DNA of 31,281 nt from an uncultured Campylobacter sp. (GTDB lineage: Bacteria; Campylobacterota; Campylobacteria; Campylobacterales; Campylobacteraceae). Below, piece by piece: positions 7,762 to 15,882 of this stretch; positions within the stretch are counted from its first letter, which is position 1, and each line of letters starts with the position of its first letter. Location of the stretch: assembly GCF_938017705.1 (NCBI RefSeq), contig NZ_CALIIS010000097.1, positions 1 to 31,281 on the forward strand. Reading direction: 5' to 3'. Made by a program: the position numbers and the translations under genes. Under the pieces are notes generated by a model, which made no database searches, had not been told where the DNA came from, and was given only the letters and a program-made list of their open reading frames with translations.

Positions 7762-8667
7762 TCAGCGGGCAGCTTTTTCGCAAGATTTTTGCAGTATCTT
7801 GTTAGAATCGATACTTATGATTTTTTTGCCTAATTTGCACGCCTTGTCGTAGTATCTCATCGCCGCTCTTTGATCGTCGCTCTCTATATTAGAGGCGTAT
7901 ATCGCGCAAGATACCCAGTTCCCCTCAGAATCGCAAGATATTCTATACTCTTCGGCGATTTCCATTCTGGCTATGTATTCCATAGATTTTAAAATTTTCG
8001 CTTCAAGCTCCGCAGGTCTGCTGCAATATAGCTTTACCGCATCGTTAAATCTAGGGCTATTTTGCAATGCGGGATCCGAGCTGTTTTTACCAAGCTCGCA
8101 GGCCTTTTTATAGTATTTCGCCGCTTCATTATTATCCTTTCCCTCCATAAACACGGCAAATAACCCGCAAGCAAATATATCGTCCTTGCTATCGCAATCT
8201 TTCTTGTGTTGCGCGGGTGCCTTTGCTAAATCCGCGTCATTGCCGCTCATAGTAGCCGCCATAGTGCAGCCGCTTTCATAACCCGTATCGCATGCCCTTT
8301 CAAAGAACTCAAGAGCCTTTTTATCGTCTTTTGCTACCGCTTTCCCTTCATGATAAAATCCTCCTAATCCGAAACAACTAAGAGCATGGCCGCCGTCGCA
8401 CGCTTTTTTATAAAATTTAAAGGCTTTTGCCAAATCTTGCTTTGGTGCTTTCATACCGAGAGCATCGATTACAGGGGAGTTTTCATATAATATACCAAGA
8501 GTAGCGCAGGCTTCCTCATACTTCACGGTTCCATTTTCATTCGTGAAATCTTTACCGCTCTCGCAGATCTTTACCAATGTATTTATTTGCTCATCCGTAA
8601 GCTCTTTCGCCTCTTCGGCAAACATAAAAGAGCTTAAAAAAGCCAAAGCTAAAATGATTTTTTTCAT
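7762..8667 (-). CDS. Secreted Sel1-repeat (Hcp-like) protein
   Basis: A 301-residue exported protein of the Sel1/Hcp type, with a signal peptide MKKIILALAFLSSFMFAEE (cleavage near residue 17). It has several 36-residue helical repeats of the form KAxxFYKKACDGGHALSCFGLGGFYHEG. Most carry the paired cysteines C-x7-C that make disulfide-locked helix pairs in Helicobacter cysteine-rich proteins. The repeats at about residues 88-160 are regular, while those in the C-terminal half are degenerate and longer. Such proteins act in the periplasm as protein-interaction scaffolds, and the partner cannot be predicted. AAGGAGGAAG precedes the ATG. A second Sel1 protein is encoded inside the mcc locus about 10 kb away; that one is more regular, so the two are probably old paralogues. 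Confidence 0.88.
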   Translation of the reverse strand: MKKIILALAFLSSFMFAEEAKELTDEQINTLVKICESGKDFTNENGTVKYEEACATLGILYENSPVIDALGMKAPKQDLAKAFKFYKKACDGGHALSCFGLGGFYHEGKAVAKDDKKALEFFERACDTGYESGCTMAATMSGNDADLAKAPAQHKKDCDSKDDIFACGLFAVFMEGKDNNEAAKYYKKACELGKNSSDPALQNSPRFNDAVKLYCSRPAELEAKILKSMEYIARMEIAEEYRISCDSEGNWVSCAIYASNIESDDQRAAMRYYDKACKLGKKIISIDSNKILQKSCEKAAR

Positions 8668-8722
8668 TTCTTCCTCCTTAAAATTTGTCGTATTATTTCA
8701 CTTTTCGTTGTCAGATACTGTC

Positions 8723-8739
8723 ATTTAATGGCATTAAAT
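8723..8739. promoter_or_regulatory. 17-bp dyad upstream of the Sel1 gene
   Basis: ATTTAATG, one G, then the exact reverse complement CATTAAAT. It is 56-72 bp upstream of the Sel1 gene start, so it could be an operator or a chance AT-rich dyad. Confidence 0.35.
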
Positions 8740-8982
8740 TTTATTGCTCTATTTGTTTTTAAAATTCCGCAGAAGTATACCCCCCCTTAATAATCACTAA
8801 AATTTAAACAAAGTATCGCTTATCCGCGACTCTTCTGCGCTTCGCTACTGCTCGCCGTAAATTTCACGTAAAGCGGAGTTAAATTTTACGAAATTTTCAG
8901 GCAGAAATAGTAGAAGTGTGCGAGCAAAAGCTTAAATTTAAAATCTCAAACCTTCTTTAACGTTGATTTAATGCTAAATTTA

Positions 8983-8988
8983 TATAAT
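8983..8988 (+). promoter_or_regulatory. -10 box of mccRS
   Basis: TATAAT, 67 bp upstream of the mccR ATG, in an A/T-rich setting typical of Campylobacter vegetative promoters. GGAGG at 9041-9045 is the ribosome-binding site. Confidence 0.5.
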
Positions 8989-9055
8989 CTAAGTCTAGTT
9001 ATGTTTTAAGAGAAGATTAAGAATGAAATGCGCTAAGTTTGGAGGCGGATAGAGT

Positions 9056-9745
9056 ATGCAAGATTACGAATTATTGGACGTTTTGTCCAATAAAAGGGTT
9101 CTTTGCCTAGAGGATGAGCCCGGGATTTTAAAAAATATAACCGAATCGCTGCAGCTGTTTTTCGGCGAAGTAGTGGGAGTTGGAGACGGGCTGGAGGCGC
9201 TTGATGAGGCGATGAGCGGCTCGTACGACGCGCTGGTTTTTGATATCGGCGTGCCGCATATGGACGGGCTAGAGGTTGTTAAAAAGATCCGTGCCGCGGG
9301 TATCGGCGTGCCGATCGTGATACTTTCAAGCCACACCGAGCAGGAGTATCTGTGGCGGGCGGTGGAGCTTAAGATCACTAGGTATCTGCCTAAGCCGTAC
9401 GACAAAAATGCCTTTATAAAGGCGCTGCAAGACGTCGCTGCGGAGCTGATAAATCACGCACCGATATTTAGCATAAGCAGTGAGCTGAAGTATGATTTTG
9501 CCAAAAAGATCATCTACGTCAAAGACAGCGCCTGCCATCTTTCCAAAAGCGAGAGCAAGCTTTTGGAGTACTTCTTAGCGCGCAAAAATCAAACCGTAAC
9601 CTACGAGCAGTTATTCGACTACATGTGGGAGTTCGAGCAGCCCAGCAAGGAGGCGATCAAGGCGATCGTCAAAGAGCTACGCCGCAAGATAGGCAAGGAC
9701 GTGATCAAAAATTTATATGCGGTGGGGTATCTCTTTGAAGTATAA
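9056..9745 (+). CDS. mccR: MccR, OmpR-family response regulator
   Basis: A 229-residue response regulator. The receiver domain (residues 13-125) shows the acidic pair E19-D20, the phosphoacceptor D63 in LVFDIGVPHMDG, a serine pair S91-S92 and K113 in LPKPYD. A winged-helix DNA-binding domain of the OmpR/PhoB type follows (about residues 140-229, ending KELRRKIGKDVIKNLYAVGY). It is followed by the kinase gene with overlapping reading frames, and both precede mccA. In Wolinella succinogenes the MccRS pair is encoded with the mcc cluster and is linked to sulfite induction. Its likely target here is the mccA promoter, where two CCCTTTTT copies lie one helical turn apart. GGAGG lies 10 nt upstream of the ATG. 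Confidence 0.9.
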   Translation: MQDYELLDVLSNKRVLCLEDEPGILKNITESLQLFFGEVVGVGDGLEALDEAMSGSYDALVFDIGVPHMDGLEVVKKIRAAGIGVPIVILSSHTEQEYLWRAVELKITRYLPKPYDKNAFIKALQDVAAELINHAPIFSISSELKYDFAKKIIYVKDSACHLSKSESKLLEYFLARKNQTVTYEQLFDYMWEFEQPSKEAIKAIVKELRRKIGKDVIKNLYAVGYLFEV

Positions 9746-11153
9746 ATTTAAATTTATCGTAACGCTTTTCGTGCTGCTATATATCGTAATTACGGCTTTG
9801 GTTTTTAACTTCTACCGCGAGCTTGCGCTAAAGGATACGAGGCGCGAGGCGTTTTACATCCTAGATACGATGAATGCGGTGCGCGATTACGTCTCGACCG
9901 TGCAGCGCCCGCTAATAAACGAACTTAAGGAAAAAAAGCTTCTGAGTGAGGATTTTTTCGATCCGAGGCTGATGTCCTCGACCTACATAACGCGCGAAAT
10001 TTATAAAATTCAGCTCGCCAAAGAAAACATCAACTACGACTACAAGCTCGTCGCTACCGATCCGCTCAATCCCGAGCACGAGGGAAGCGAGTTTGAGAAT
10101 GAAATTTTAGAGGGCTTTAAAGAAAACAAATATAAAGAATACTCCAGAGTCATCTATGATAAAGGTGGCGCCTCGTATCTTTTGAGCCTGCCGATAACAA
10201 ACTCCCAGCCTTCGTGCACTGAGTGCCACAGCATCAACGCAGCGCCTAAAAAGATGCAAGAGCTCTACGGAGACGTGGGGAATTTCAAAGGCGGTCTAGG
10301 CGATACGATCGCGATGATAAGCTTTAAAATTCCGATAAAAAGCATTCTGCTCTATCACACCAAAGAGTTTGTCGTTAGCGGCCTAAGCTTGCTTGTGGTA
10401 TTTTTGATCTGCATATTTTGTATCTATAAAATTCACAAAAAAAACGAGACCTTAAAGATGCAGACTCAGCTTTTACTGATAAATCAAAGCCGCCTCGCGC
10501 TCATGGGCGAGATGATCGGCAATATCTCGCACCAGTGGCGCCAGCCGCTATCGCAGATCAGCTCCACGCTCATAAATTTAGAGCTTTACAACGAGCGGGG
10601 CAAGCTCTCAAAAGAAAGGCTCGAAGGCGGCATTAGGGACGCGGGCGAGCAGGTGAAATTTATGAGCGATACGATCGAGGATTTTAAAAATTTCTTCAAC
10701 CCAAACATGCCGAAGAGGGAATTTAGCGCCGGCGAAGCGATCGAGCAGGCGCGTAAAATTTTAAACGCCTCGCTTAAAAAACACGTCATCGACATAAGCG
10801 TGCGGATAGAGGAAAATTTCACCCTTTACGGCAACGTAAACGAGCTCATCCAGGTGCTAATAAACATCATAAACAACGCAAAGGAGGCGTTTTTGGACGT
10901 GCCGCTTAAACGGCGCGAGATTAAAATTCGCTCGTTTTTAAAGCAGGGCGAGCGAGTAATCACGATCGAAAATAACGCAAGCCGCATCGATGAAGCGCAG
11001 CTAGATAAAATTTTTGAGCCGCACTTTACGACAAAACAGCAGGGCAGCGGACTTGGACTATATATGAGCAAGATGATAATCGAAAAAAATGGAGGGAGCA
11101 TAAGCGCTGCGAATTCCGACGAAGGCGCGATATTTATGATCTCTTTTCGTTAA
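9717..11153 (+). CDS. mccS: MccS, membrane histidine kinase with a c-type heme motif
   Basis: A sensor kinase of 478 residues. A transmembrane helix (about residues 11-31) is followed by a periplasmic domain of about 190 residues that contains one heme c attachment site, CTECH at C167-H171. This layout resembles the DUF3365/Tll0287-like heme sensor domains. A second helix (about 217-238) leads to the kinase core. H272 lies in ISHQWRQPL, the asparagine box in LIQVLINIINNAKEAF, and the glycine box in QGSGLGLYMS. It overlaps mccR. The ATG at 9717 and a TTG at 9735 are both possible starts; the TTG has GGTGGGG seven bases upstream and gives a more typical N-terminus. The ligand is probably sulfite or a redox signal sensed at the heme, which is inference. 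Confidence 0.9.
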   Translation: MRWGISLKYKFKFIVTLFVLLYIVITALVFNFYRELALKDTRREAFYILDTMNAVRDYVSTVQRPLINELKEKKLLSEDFFDPRLMSSTYITREIYKIQLAKENINYDYKLVATDPLNPEHEGSEFENEILEGFKENKYKEYSRVIYDKGGASYLLSLPITNSQPSCTECHSINAAPKKMQELYGDVGNFKGGLGDTIAMISFKIPIKSILLYHTKEFVVSGLSLLVVFLICIFCIYKIHKKNETLKMQTQLLLINQSRLALMGEMIGNISHQWRQPLSQISSTLINLELYNERGKLSKERLEGGIRDAGEQVKFMSDTIEDFKNFFNPNMPKREFSAGEAIEQARKILNASLKKHVIDISVRIEENFTLYGNVNELIQVLINIINNAKEAFLDVPLKRREIKIRSFLKQGERVITIENNASRIDEAQLDKIFEPHFTTKQQGSGLGLYMSKMIIEKNGGSISAANSDEGAIFMISFR

Positions 11154-11175
11154 ATTTAGACTTTATTAAATTTCT

Positions 11176-11205
11176 CCCTTTTTCACCCTTTTTTGTTGGT
11201 ATTAT
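11176..11205 (+). promoter_or_regulatory. mccA promoter with a direct repeat
   Basis: An extended -10, TGGTATTAT (TATTAT at 11200-11205), lies 53 bp upstream of the mccA ATG. Just before it are two copies of CCCTTTTT, starting at 11176 and 11186. They are one helical turn apart and cover the -35 position. Such direct repeats are the usual shape of sites for OmpR-type regulators, so this is a candidate MccR site. Confidence 0.5.
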
Positions 11206-11257
11206 TTCAATCGTAAAACTTTGCTAATTTAAAAATTTGATTTTCAAAGGAGGAGCC

Positions 11258-13333
11258 ATGAAAAAATGGAATAAGATGCTACTAGGCGCGCTCGCCTGTA
11301 TTAGCATTTTTGCCGCAGGAGCCTGTGCTGATGAAGGCATGGGGCATGAGATGGAAATGTCGCAAAAATCGCGCGATGTCATCGCAAATCCTAAGGGCAC
11401 GTTGCAAAGCAGAGGCGTCATATCCTTGCAGGACTACGTCGTAGAAGAGCGAGAGATGTATGACTGGCTATTTAAAAATCACCCGATTTTTACCAAATAC
11501 GGCGGTAAGACGGTCGGTAAGATGGATGTGCACGACCGAGGTTTGGAGTGGCTTGCGGAAGGGCATGGATTTGACTTTTCAAAGGCTAGCAAAAGAGACG
11601 ACGGCAAGGGCTATAGCTCTATGATGTATAGAATCCCTGCGGGATCTTCCTTGCAATTTCCGAATAAATTCATAGGTCCTGAAAAATGCGGCGAGTGCCA
11701 CCCTGCGCAGTATGAGACATGGAGCAGATCGCGCCACGCCACTACTATCCGCTTCCCGGGCGAGCACCCGGAGGTTAATAACAACCTAACCGATCCTGTA
11801 TTTAGCCCAGATACGGCGTCGATCCTTCCAAAAGGTATTACCCCTGACGTAATTTATGCGACCGTGGGACACTTAAGAACAAAATTCGGCTACGTAGATG
11901 CATGGCTTCTACGCGGAACCTATCACGTAGAGGGCGGCTTGCTAAGAGATGGTACCGGTCAAATCGTAGCCGGCGGCAACCAATTCCAAAGGACTTGGGC
12001 GTTAAATTTAGACGATGAGACGGTCAAAAAGATCAAAAAGATCGTTCCGGAATTCCCGGGCACGCTTGAGGAATACGGCGATAACGGCGGTTACGTAAGA
12101 GGGCTTGCGTCGTATGCTGCGAAATACAAAAAATCGATGTTTTTCCAAGCAAACAGCTCGTATTGCGAAGTCTGCCACCCATTCAAATTCGACTTTAAAA
12201 CTAAAAAAGAATTCTATGCTGCTTTGGGTAACGCAAAAGAGCTTCAAAAGCACACTATCTCCAAGGGTATCACCTGTGAAGAGTGCCATGGAGCGGGCGG
12301 TCACCTTGACGGCGCTACAAATTTTAGAACCTCAAACTGCGAACGCTGCCACCAAAGATTTAACTATAGCCCTGATTTAGCTCGTGCTAATCCGCTAAAC
12401 AACGGAAATCCCGATCTATCTCTTAGCTCTAAATTTAAATCTATGGGTCCAGGCTGTGGCTCTGAAGGCTCTCAGTCCTACTTTACCGCTCACTACGAGA
12501 AGGGTATGCGCTGCATAACCTGCCACGATCCGCACGATAACACTGGGCCGGTAGTTGGCGATAAAACCGTCAAGGGCGTAAATTATAACTCCGAGCAGGG
12601 CTATTTGAGCGCGTTTTATACAAAGCCTAAGATCACAAAAGAGTGCAAAGACTGCCACCAAGAGCAAGCCTACATCGCCGCAAGAGCCGATACGCATAAA
12701 GACAATACCTGCGCATCTTGCCACATGCCGTTTATGATGAGCTGCGAGAACTTCTACGCTATTCAGTTCCAAGACAACGCGGGATTCGATACTCAAAGAA
12801 GATCGCACATCTGGAAGATCGACATCGATCCTACTAGAAAATCTCTAGTCGCAGGCGATGCCGCTAAAGGTCCAAGAGATGCAAAAGATTGGCACTTCCA
12901 AAGAAATAAAGATGGACGAAATTTCGTCGATCTTATGTGGTCGTGCGCACGAACGTCTTGGGCGGATAAAGATATGCAAGATACCAAAGGCTGCCACAGC
13001 CCTGTCGTTTCCGAGCTAAAAGAGACGCTTCACTTCAAGAACCAAAAGCAGGTTTACGATGAGGTTATGGGCTGGCAAACTCCAATTAAGAGCGATTTCT
13101 CGCAAGTTAAGATCGGTATTCAGGGAATTTACTCGATCCTTGAGACTAAAAAGCTTAACTCCAGCGATAAAACTCGCGTTTACGAGCTAATAGAAAAAGC
13201 TCAAGACACCGTCGATCTTATCGAAAAAGACGGCTCATGGGGTATGCATGGCTTTAAATATACTAAGCAAAGGCTAGAAGCCGCTAAAGAGTATATCAAA
13301 GAGGCTCAAAGAATTCTAAATAATAATTTATAA
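11258..13333 (+). CDS. mccA: MccA, octaheme cytochrome c sulfite reductase
   Basis: A periplasmic multiheme enzyme of 691 residues that reduces sulfite to sulfide. The start is the ATG at 11258, which has AAAGGAGGAG upstream; an in-frame TTG at 11237 lies before that site and is not used. A signal peptide spans about residues 1-24. Seven CXXCH sites begin at C144, C303, C340, C361, C419, C463 and C485. The eighth is the MccA hallmark CX15CH, from C563 to C579-H580 (CARTSWADKDMQDTKGCH). Two non-heme cysteines, C400 (GPGCGSEG) and C496 (MSCENF), are 96 residues apart. As I recall them, the copper ligands of the Wolinella enzyme (C399 and C495) have the same spacing. This supports an intact heme-copper site. 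Confidence 0.96.
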   Translation: MKKWNKMLLGALACISIFAAGACADEGMGHEMEMSQKSRDVIANPKGTLQSRGVISLQDYVVEEREMYDWLFKNHPIFTKYGGKTVGKMDVHDRGLEWLAEGHGFDFSKASKRDDGKGYSSMMYRIPAGSSLQFPNKFIGPEKCGECHPAQYETWSRSRHATTIRFPGEHPEVNNNLTDPVFSPDTASILPKGITPDVIYATVGHLRTKFGYVDAWLLRGTYHVEGGLLRDGTGQIVAGGNQFQRTWALNLDDETVKKIKKIVPEFPGTLEEYGDNGGYVRGLASYAAKYKKSMFFQANSSYCEVCHPFKFDFKTKKEFYAALGNAKELQKHTISKGITCEECHGAGGHLDGATNFRTSNCERCHQRFNYSPDLARANPLNNGNPDLSLSSKFKSMGPGCGSEGSQSYFTAHYEKGMRCITCHDPHDNTGPVVGDKTVKGVNYNSEQGYLSAFYTKPKITKECKDCHQEQAYIAARADTHKDNTCASCHMPFMMSCENFYAIQFQDNAGFDTQRRSHIWKIDIDPTRKSLVAGDAAKGPRDAKDWHFQRNKDGRNFVDLMWSCARTSWADKDMQDTKGCHSPVVSELKETLHFKNQKQVYDEVMGWQTPIKSDFSQVKIGIQGIYSILETKKLNSSDKTRVYELIEKAQDTVDLIEKDGSWGMHGFKYTKQRLEAAKEYIKEAQRILNNNL

Positions 13334-13336
13334 TTC

Positions 13337-13368
13337 TTTCGGGGTCGCGTAAGTTCGCGGCCCCGAAA
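13337..13368 (+). promoter_or_regulatory. Strong stem-loop between mccA and mccB
   Basis: A 13-bp stem (TTTCGGGGTCGCG with CGCGGCCCCGAAA, one T-G pair) and a six-base loop, starting 4 bp after the mccA stop. No T tract follows, only AATTTAAAAGG leading to the mccB ribosome-binding site. It could protect the mccA mRNA 3' end or act as a leaky terminator, so that MccA is made in excess over the downstream proteins. Confidence 0.8.
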
Positions 13369-13384
13369 TTTAAAAGGCAAATGT

Positions 13385-14158
13385 ATGCAAAAAAGACTAA
13401 AAATTTTCTTGCCTATCGTTTTGGCAAGCTGCGCGTTGGGCGCGAATTTAACTACGCAAGAACAAAAAGAATCTTATAGCATCGGAGCTTCTACCGGAAG
13501 CTATGTTTCAAACCAGCTGCATTCACAAGCCGCATTAGGCGTCAAATACGACTTAGATGCGGTAATAGAGGGGTTTTTGGACGCTCTTAAAAAGCAGCAG
13601 AAACTAAAAGATGAGGAAATTATTGCGCTTTTGAATCAAAGAGCCGATAAGCTAAATAAGATCGTAGAAACAAATTCCAAAGCAGAGCTTGATAAAAATT
13701 TAAAAGCAGGCAAGGAATTTATGGCGAAAAATGCCAAAAATCCGGACGTTAAAACCACAAAATCCGGTCTTCAATATGAAATTCTAAAGCTAGGTATGGG
13801 CGAAAAGCCAAAGCCTGAGAGCGTAGTGGTGATGAACTACAAGGCGTATTTGACGAACGGTAGCGTATTTGACGATACTTTCGCGTCTAAAATTCCGGCG
13901 CATCTTTCTATGATAGGCTTAATCGACGGATTGCGCGAGGGGTTGCTTTTGATGAATACGGGCTCGAAATATAAATTTACAATCCCTAGTAATTTAGCCT
14001 ACGGCAACGTGGACGTAGATAGAATTCCTGCGGGTTCTGTGGTGATTTTTGAAGCCGAACTACTAAAAGTTTTAAAGCCCGGCGAGCTTGCCGATGCGGC
14101 GAAAAAGCTTAGCGAGAGCGAGGCTAAAAGCTTTCACGACGCGAACAAAACAAAGTAG
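13385..14158 (+). CDS. mccB: MccB, periplasmic FKBP-type prolyl isomerase
   Basis: A peptidyl-prolyl cis-trans isomerase of 257 residues with a signal peptide (about residues 1-19, ending SCALGANL). A helical dimerisation-type N-terminal domain (about 25-115) resembles FkpA/Mip. An FKBP catalytic domain (about 124-236) shows TKSGLQYEILKLG, VVMNYKAYLTNGSVFDDT, the PAHLSMIGLIDGLREGLLLM strand and IPSNLAYG. In Wolinella the corresponding MccB lies right after mccA and is thought to help fold or mature the large octaheme protein in the periplasm. Here it follows the intercistronic stem-loop, with AAAAGG before the ATG. An out-of-frame ATG at 13381 is not used. The C-terminal 20 residues are a charged tail. 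Confidence 0.92.
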   Translation: MQKRLKIFLPIVLASCALGANLTTQEQKESYSIGASTGSYVSNQLHSQAALGVKYDLDAVIEGFLDALKKQQKLKDEEIIALLNQRADKLNKIVETNSKAELDKNLKAGKEFMAKNAKNPDVKTTKSGLQYEILKLGMGEKPKPESVVVMNYKAYLTNGSVFDDTFASKIPAHLSMIGLIDGLREGLLLMNTGSKYKFTIPSNLAYGNVDVDRIPAGSVVIFEAELLKVLKPGELADAAKKLSESEAKSFHDANKTK

Positions 14159-14186
14159 TTTTGCTTAAATTTAGTCGGAGGAGAAT

Positions 14187-14894
14187 ATGCAAAAGCAAAG
14201 AAGAAATTTTATAAAATCCGCCGCACTCGGCTCTTTGGGGCTCGGCGCAATCGCCTCAAGCTTGCTCGCACAAAACGGCACAGATAAAAGTGCGCAAGAC
14301 GCAAACGTAAGCGTTCAAAAGCAAGAGCCGAAAAAGCCGCACTACGGCATGATATTCGATCAGAATAAATGCGTGGGCTGCACCGATTGCGAGATAGCCT
14401 GTAAAAAGGTAAATTTGGTTCCGAAAGGTCAGATGAGGCTTTTTATCCAGGACAAAACCGATCCGCTAAATTTGAAAGAAAAGCGCTATGTTAGGGTATC
14501 TTGCCAGCAGTGCGAGGACGCGCCGTGCGTAAAAGTTTGCCCGACGAAAGCCTGCCACAAGGACGAAAAAACCGGCATCACGACGATGAACACCGACGAC
14601 TGTATCGCCTGTAAATATTGCATCGTCGCCTGTCCTTACGACGTGCGCTTTATAAATCACGAAACAAGAGCCGCAGAGAGCTGCAACTTCTGCTTGGATA
14701 CGAATTTAAAGGACGGTCACGAACCAGCCTGCATCGAGGCGTGCAGATACGAGGCGATCGTATTTGGCGATCTAAACGACGAAAGCTCGCACATCAGCAA
14801 GCTACTTCGCGTAAAAGACAGCCTGCGCATGCATCCTGAGTGCGGCACGAAGCCGAGCCTGCGCTATATTCCTGCGGTAAAACTGGGGGTGTGA
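14187..14894 (+). CDS. mccC: MccC, Tat-exported 4x[4Fe-4S] electron transfer protein
   Basis: An NrfC/PsrB-type ferredoxin subunit of 235 residues. The N-terminus carries a twin-arginine signal, QRRNFIKSAALG (R5-R6), so it is exported folded with its clusters. Four cysteine sets are visible: C62-C65-C68-C72, C106-C109-C114-C118, C139-C142-C145-C149 and C166-C169-C182-C186. That is enough for four [4Fe-4S] clusters. The protein should sit on the periplasmic face of MccD and pass electrons from the quinol dehydrogenase to MccA. GGAGGAG precedes the ATG. The mccD gene starts one base after this stop codon, implying coupled translation of the two partners. Confidence 0.95.
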   Translation: MQKQRRNFIKSAALGSLGLGAIASSLLAQNGTDKSAQDANVSVQKQEPKKPHYGMIFDQNKCVGCTDCEIACKKVNLVPKGQMRLFIQDKTDPLNLKEKRYVRVSCQQCEDAPCVKVCPTKACHKDEKTGITTMNTDDCIACKYCIVACPYDVRFINHETRAAESCNFCLDTNLKDGHEPACIEACRYEAIVFGDLNDESSHISKLLRVKDSLRMHPECGTKPSLRYIPAVKLGV

Positions 14895-14895
14895 T

Positions 14896-15867
14896 ATGAA
14901 CGGAGCTATAAATTTTACTGCGACCTTCTCGCACGGCGTGGAGTGGGGTTGGCCGATCGCGGTCTATCTTTTGCTAGCGGGTATGAGCGGCGGCGCTTTG
15001 GTAGTCGCGATCCTCGTCAAATTTTATAAAAAGCAGACCGAAAGCACGCCGCTGTTTAAGGCTGCGTCGCTGCTATCTTTCGTCGCGATTTTACTCGGCA
15101 TGGTTTGCCTGGTAGCCGACCTTGAGCGACCGCTTCTTTTTTGGAAAATTTTGATCAATTATAACTTTACTTCGGTTATGTCCGTGGGCGTGGCAGCGCT
15201 TTGCGTCTATATTCCGCTTAGCTTCGTAGCCTGCCTTTATGCGTTTGAAGCTGATCTTAGCGGATTTTTATCGCGCAGACTTACTTTTTTAAAAGGGCTT
15301 TTCACGCTCGTAATGAAAATTTTAAACGCGCTTCGCCCGCTACTTCTTGCGCTTACGCTTGTTTTTGCGGTCGCGATCTGCGCCTATACGGGATTTTTGA
15401 TCTCGGTTTTGGTTAGATTTCCTATCCTTAATACCGCCGTTTTACCTGCGCTTTTCGTGGCGTCTGGCTTATCTGCGGGCATCGCGGGCTCAAGCCTCAT
15501 AGCCGCGCTTTTCTTTAAAGCTGAGCTGCACGGCGGCGATCTAAAAACTCTACACGCGGTCGAGTGGCCGGTTTTAGCGATGGAAATTTTACTAATCGGC
15601 ATGATTTTTGTTTCACTCATCACGGGCAGCGATGTGCAAAAAGCCGCGAGCGTCGCCTTTAGCGAAGGCGTTTACGCTCAGCTATTTTGGCTCGGCATCG
15701 TGGGCGTAGGTTTTTGCGTACCTCTAGTTTTAAATTTCGCACTGGGCAAAAAGATCGCTCACACCGCATTTGCGTTCTACGTTAGCGCGCTTGCCAGCGT
15801 GGTTGGAGTATTACTTCTTAGAATGTTTATACTATACGCAGGGCAAACTTACGATATAATAATGTAA
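14896..15867 (+). CDS. mccD: MccD, NrfD/PsrC-type membrane quinol dehydrogenase
   Basis: A polytopic membrane protein of 323 residues with about eight to nine hydrophobic segments, of the NrfD/PsrC family. Landmarks include the early GVEWGWPIAVYLLLAGMSGG, which contains the family's GW.I..Y.FL.G.SGG-like motif, and the LERPLLFWKIL loop (residues 75-85) similar to the DLxRPxRFWxL region. It should oxidise menaquinol in the membrane and give electrons to MccC. The family does this without heme. The ATG lies one base after the mccC stop, with GGGGGTG upstream. The ccsA1 gene follows after 15 bp. The MccC-MccD pair replaces the NapC/NrfH-type donor used by haoCA, so the window encodes two different quinol-to-periplasm routes. 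Confidence 0.94.
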   Translation: MNGAINFTATFSHGVEWGWPIAVYLLLAGMSGGALVVAILVKFYKKQTESTPLFKAASLLSFVAILLGMVCLVADLERPLLFWKILINYNFTSVMSVGVAALCVYIPLSFVACLYAFEADLSGFLSRRLTFLKGLFTLVMKILNALRPLLLALTLVFAVAICAYTGFLISVLVRFPILNTAVLPALFVASGLSAGIAGSSLIAALFFKAELHGGDLKTLHAVEWPVLAMEILLIGMIFVSLITGSDVQKAASVAFSEGVYAQLFWLGIVGVGFCVPLVLNFALGKKIAHTAFAFYVSALASVVGVLLLRMFILYAGQTYDIIM

Positions 15868-15882
15868 AACTGCGGAGGGTTA

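Larger units (their letters stand above)
8668..9055. other. Divergent intergenic region before mccR
   Basis: A 388-bp promoter region between the minus-strand Sel1 gene and mccR. It holds a 17-bp dyad at 8723-8739, a run of seven C at 8780-8786, and a TATAAT box for mccR at 8983-8988. No gene is visible. Confidence 0.6.

Noticed and set aside
11237..11257. TTG start for mccA adding seven residues
   Set aside because: The ribosome-binding site AAAGGAGGAG lies inside this extension and serves the ATG at 11258.
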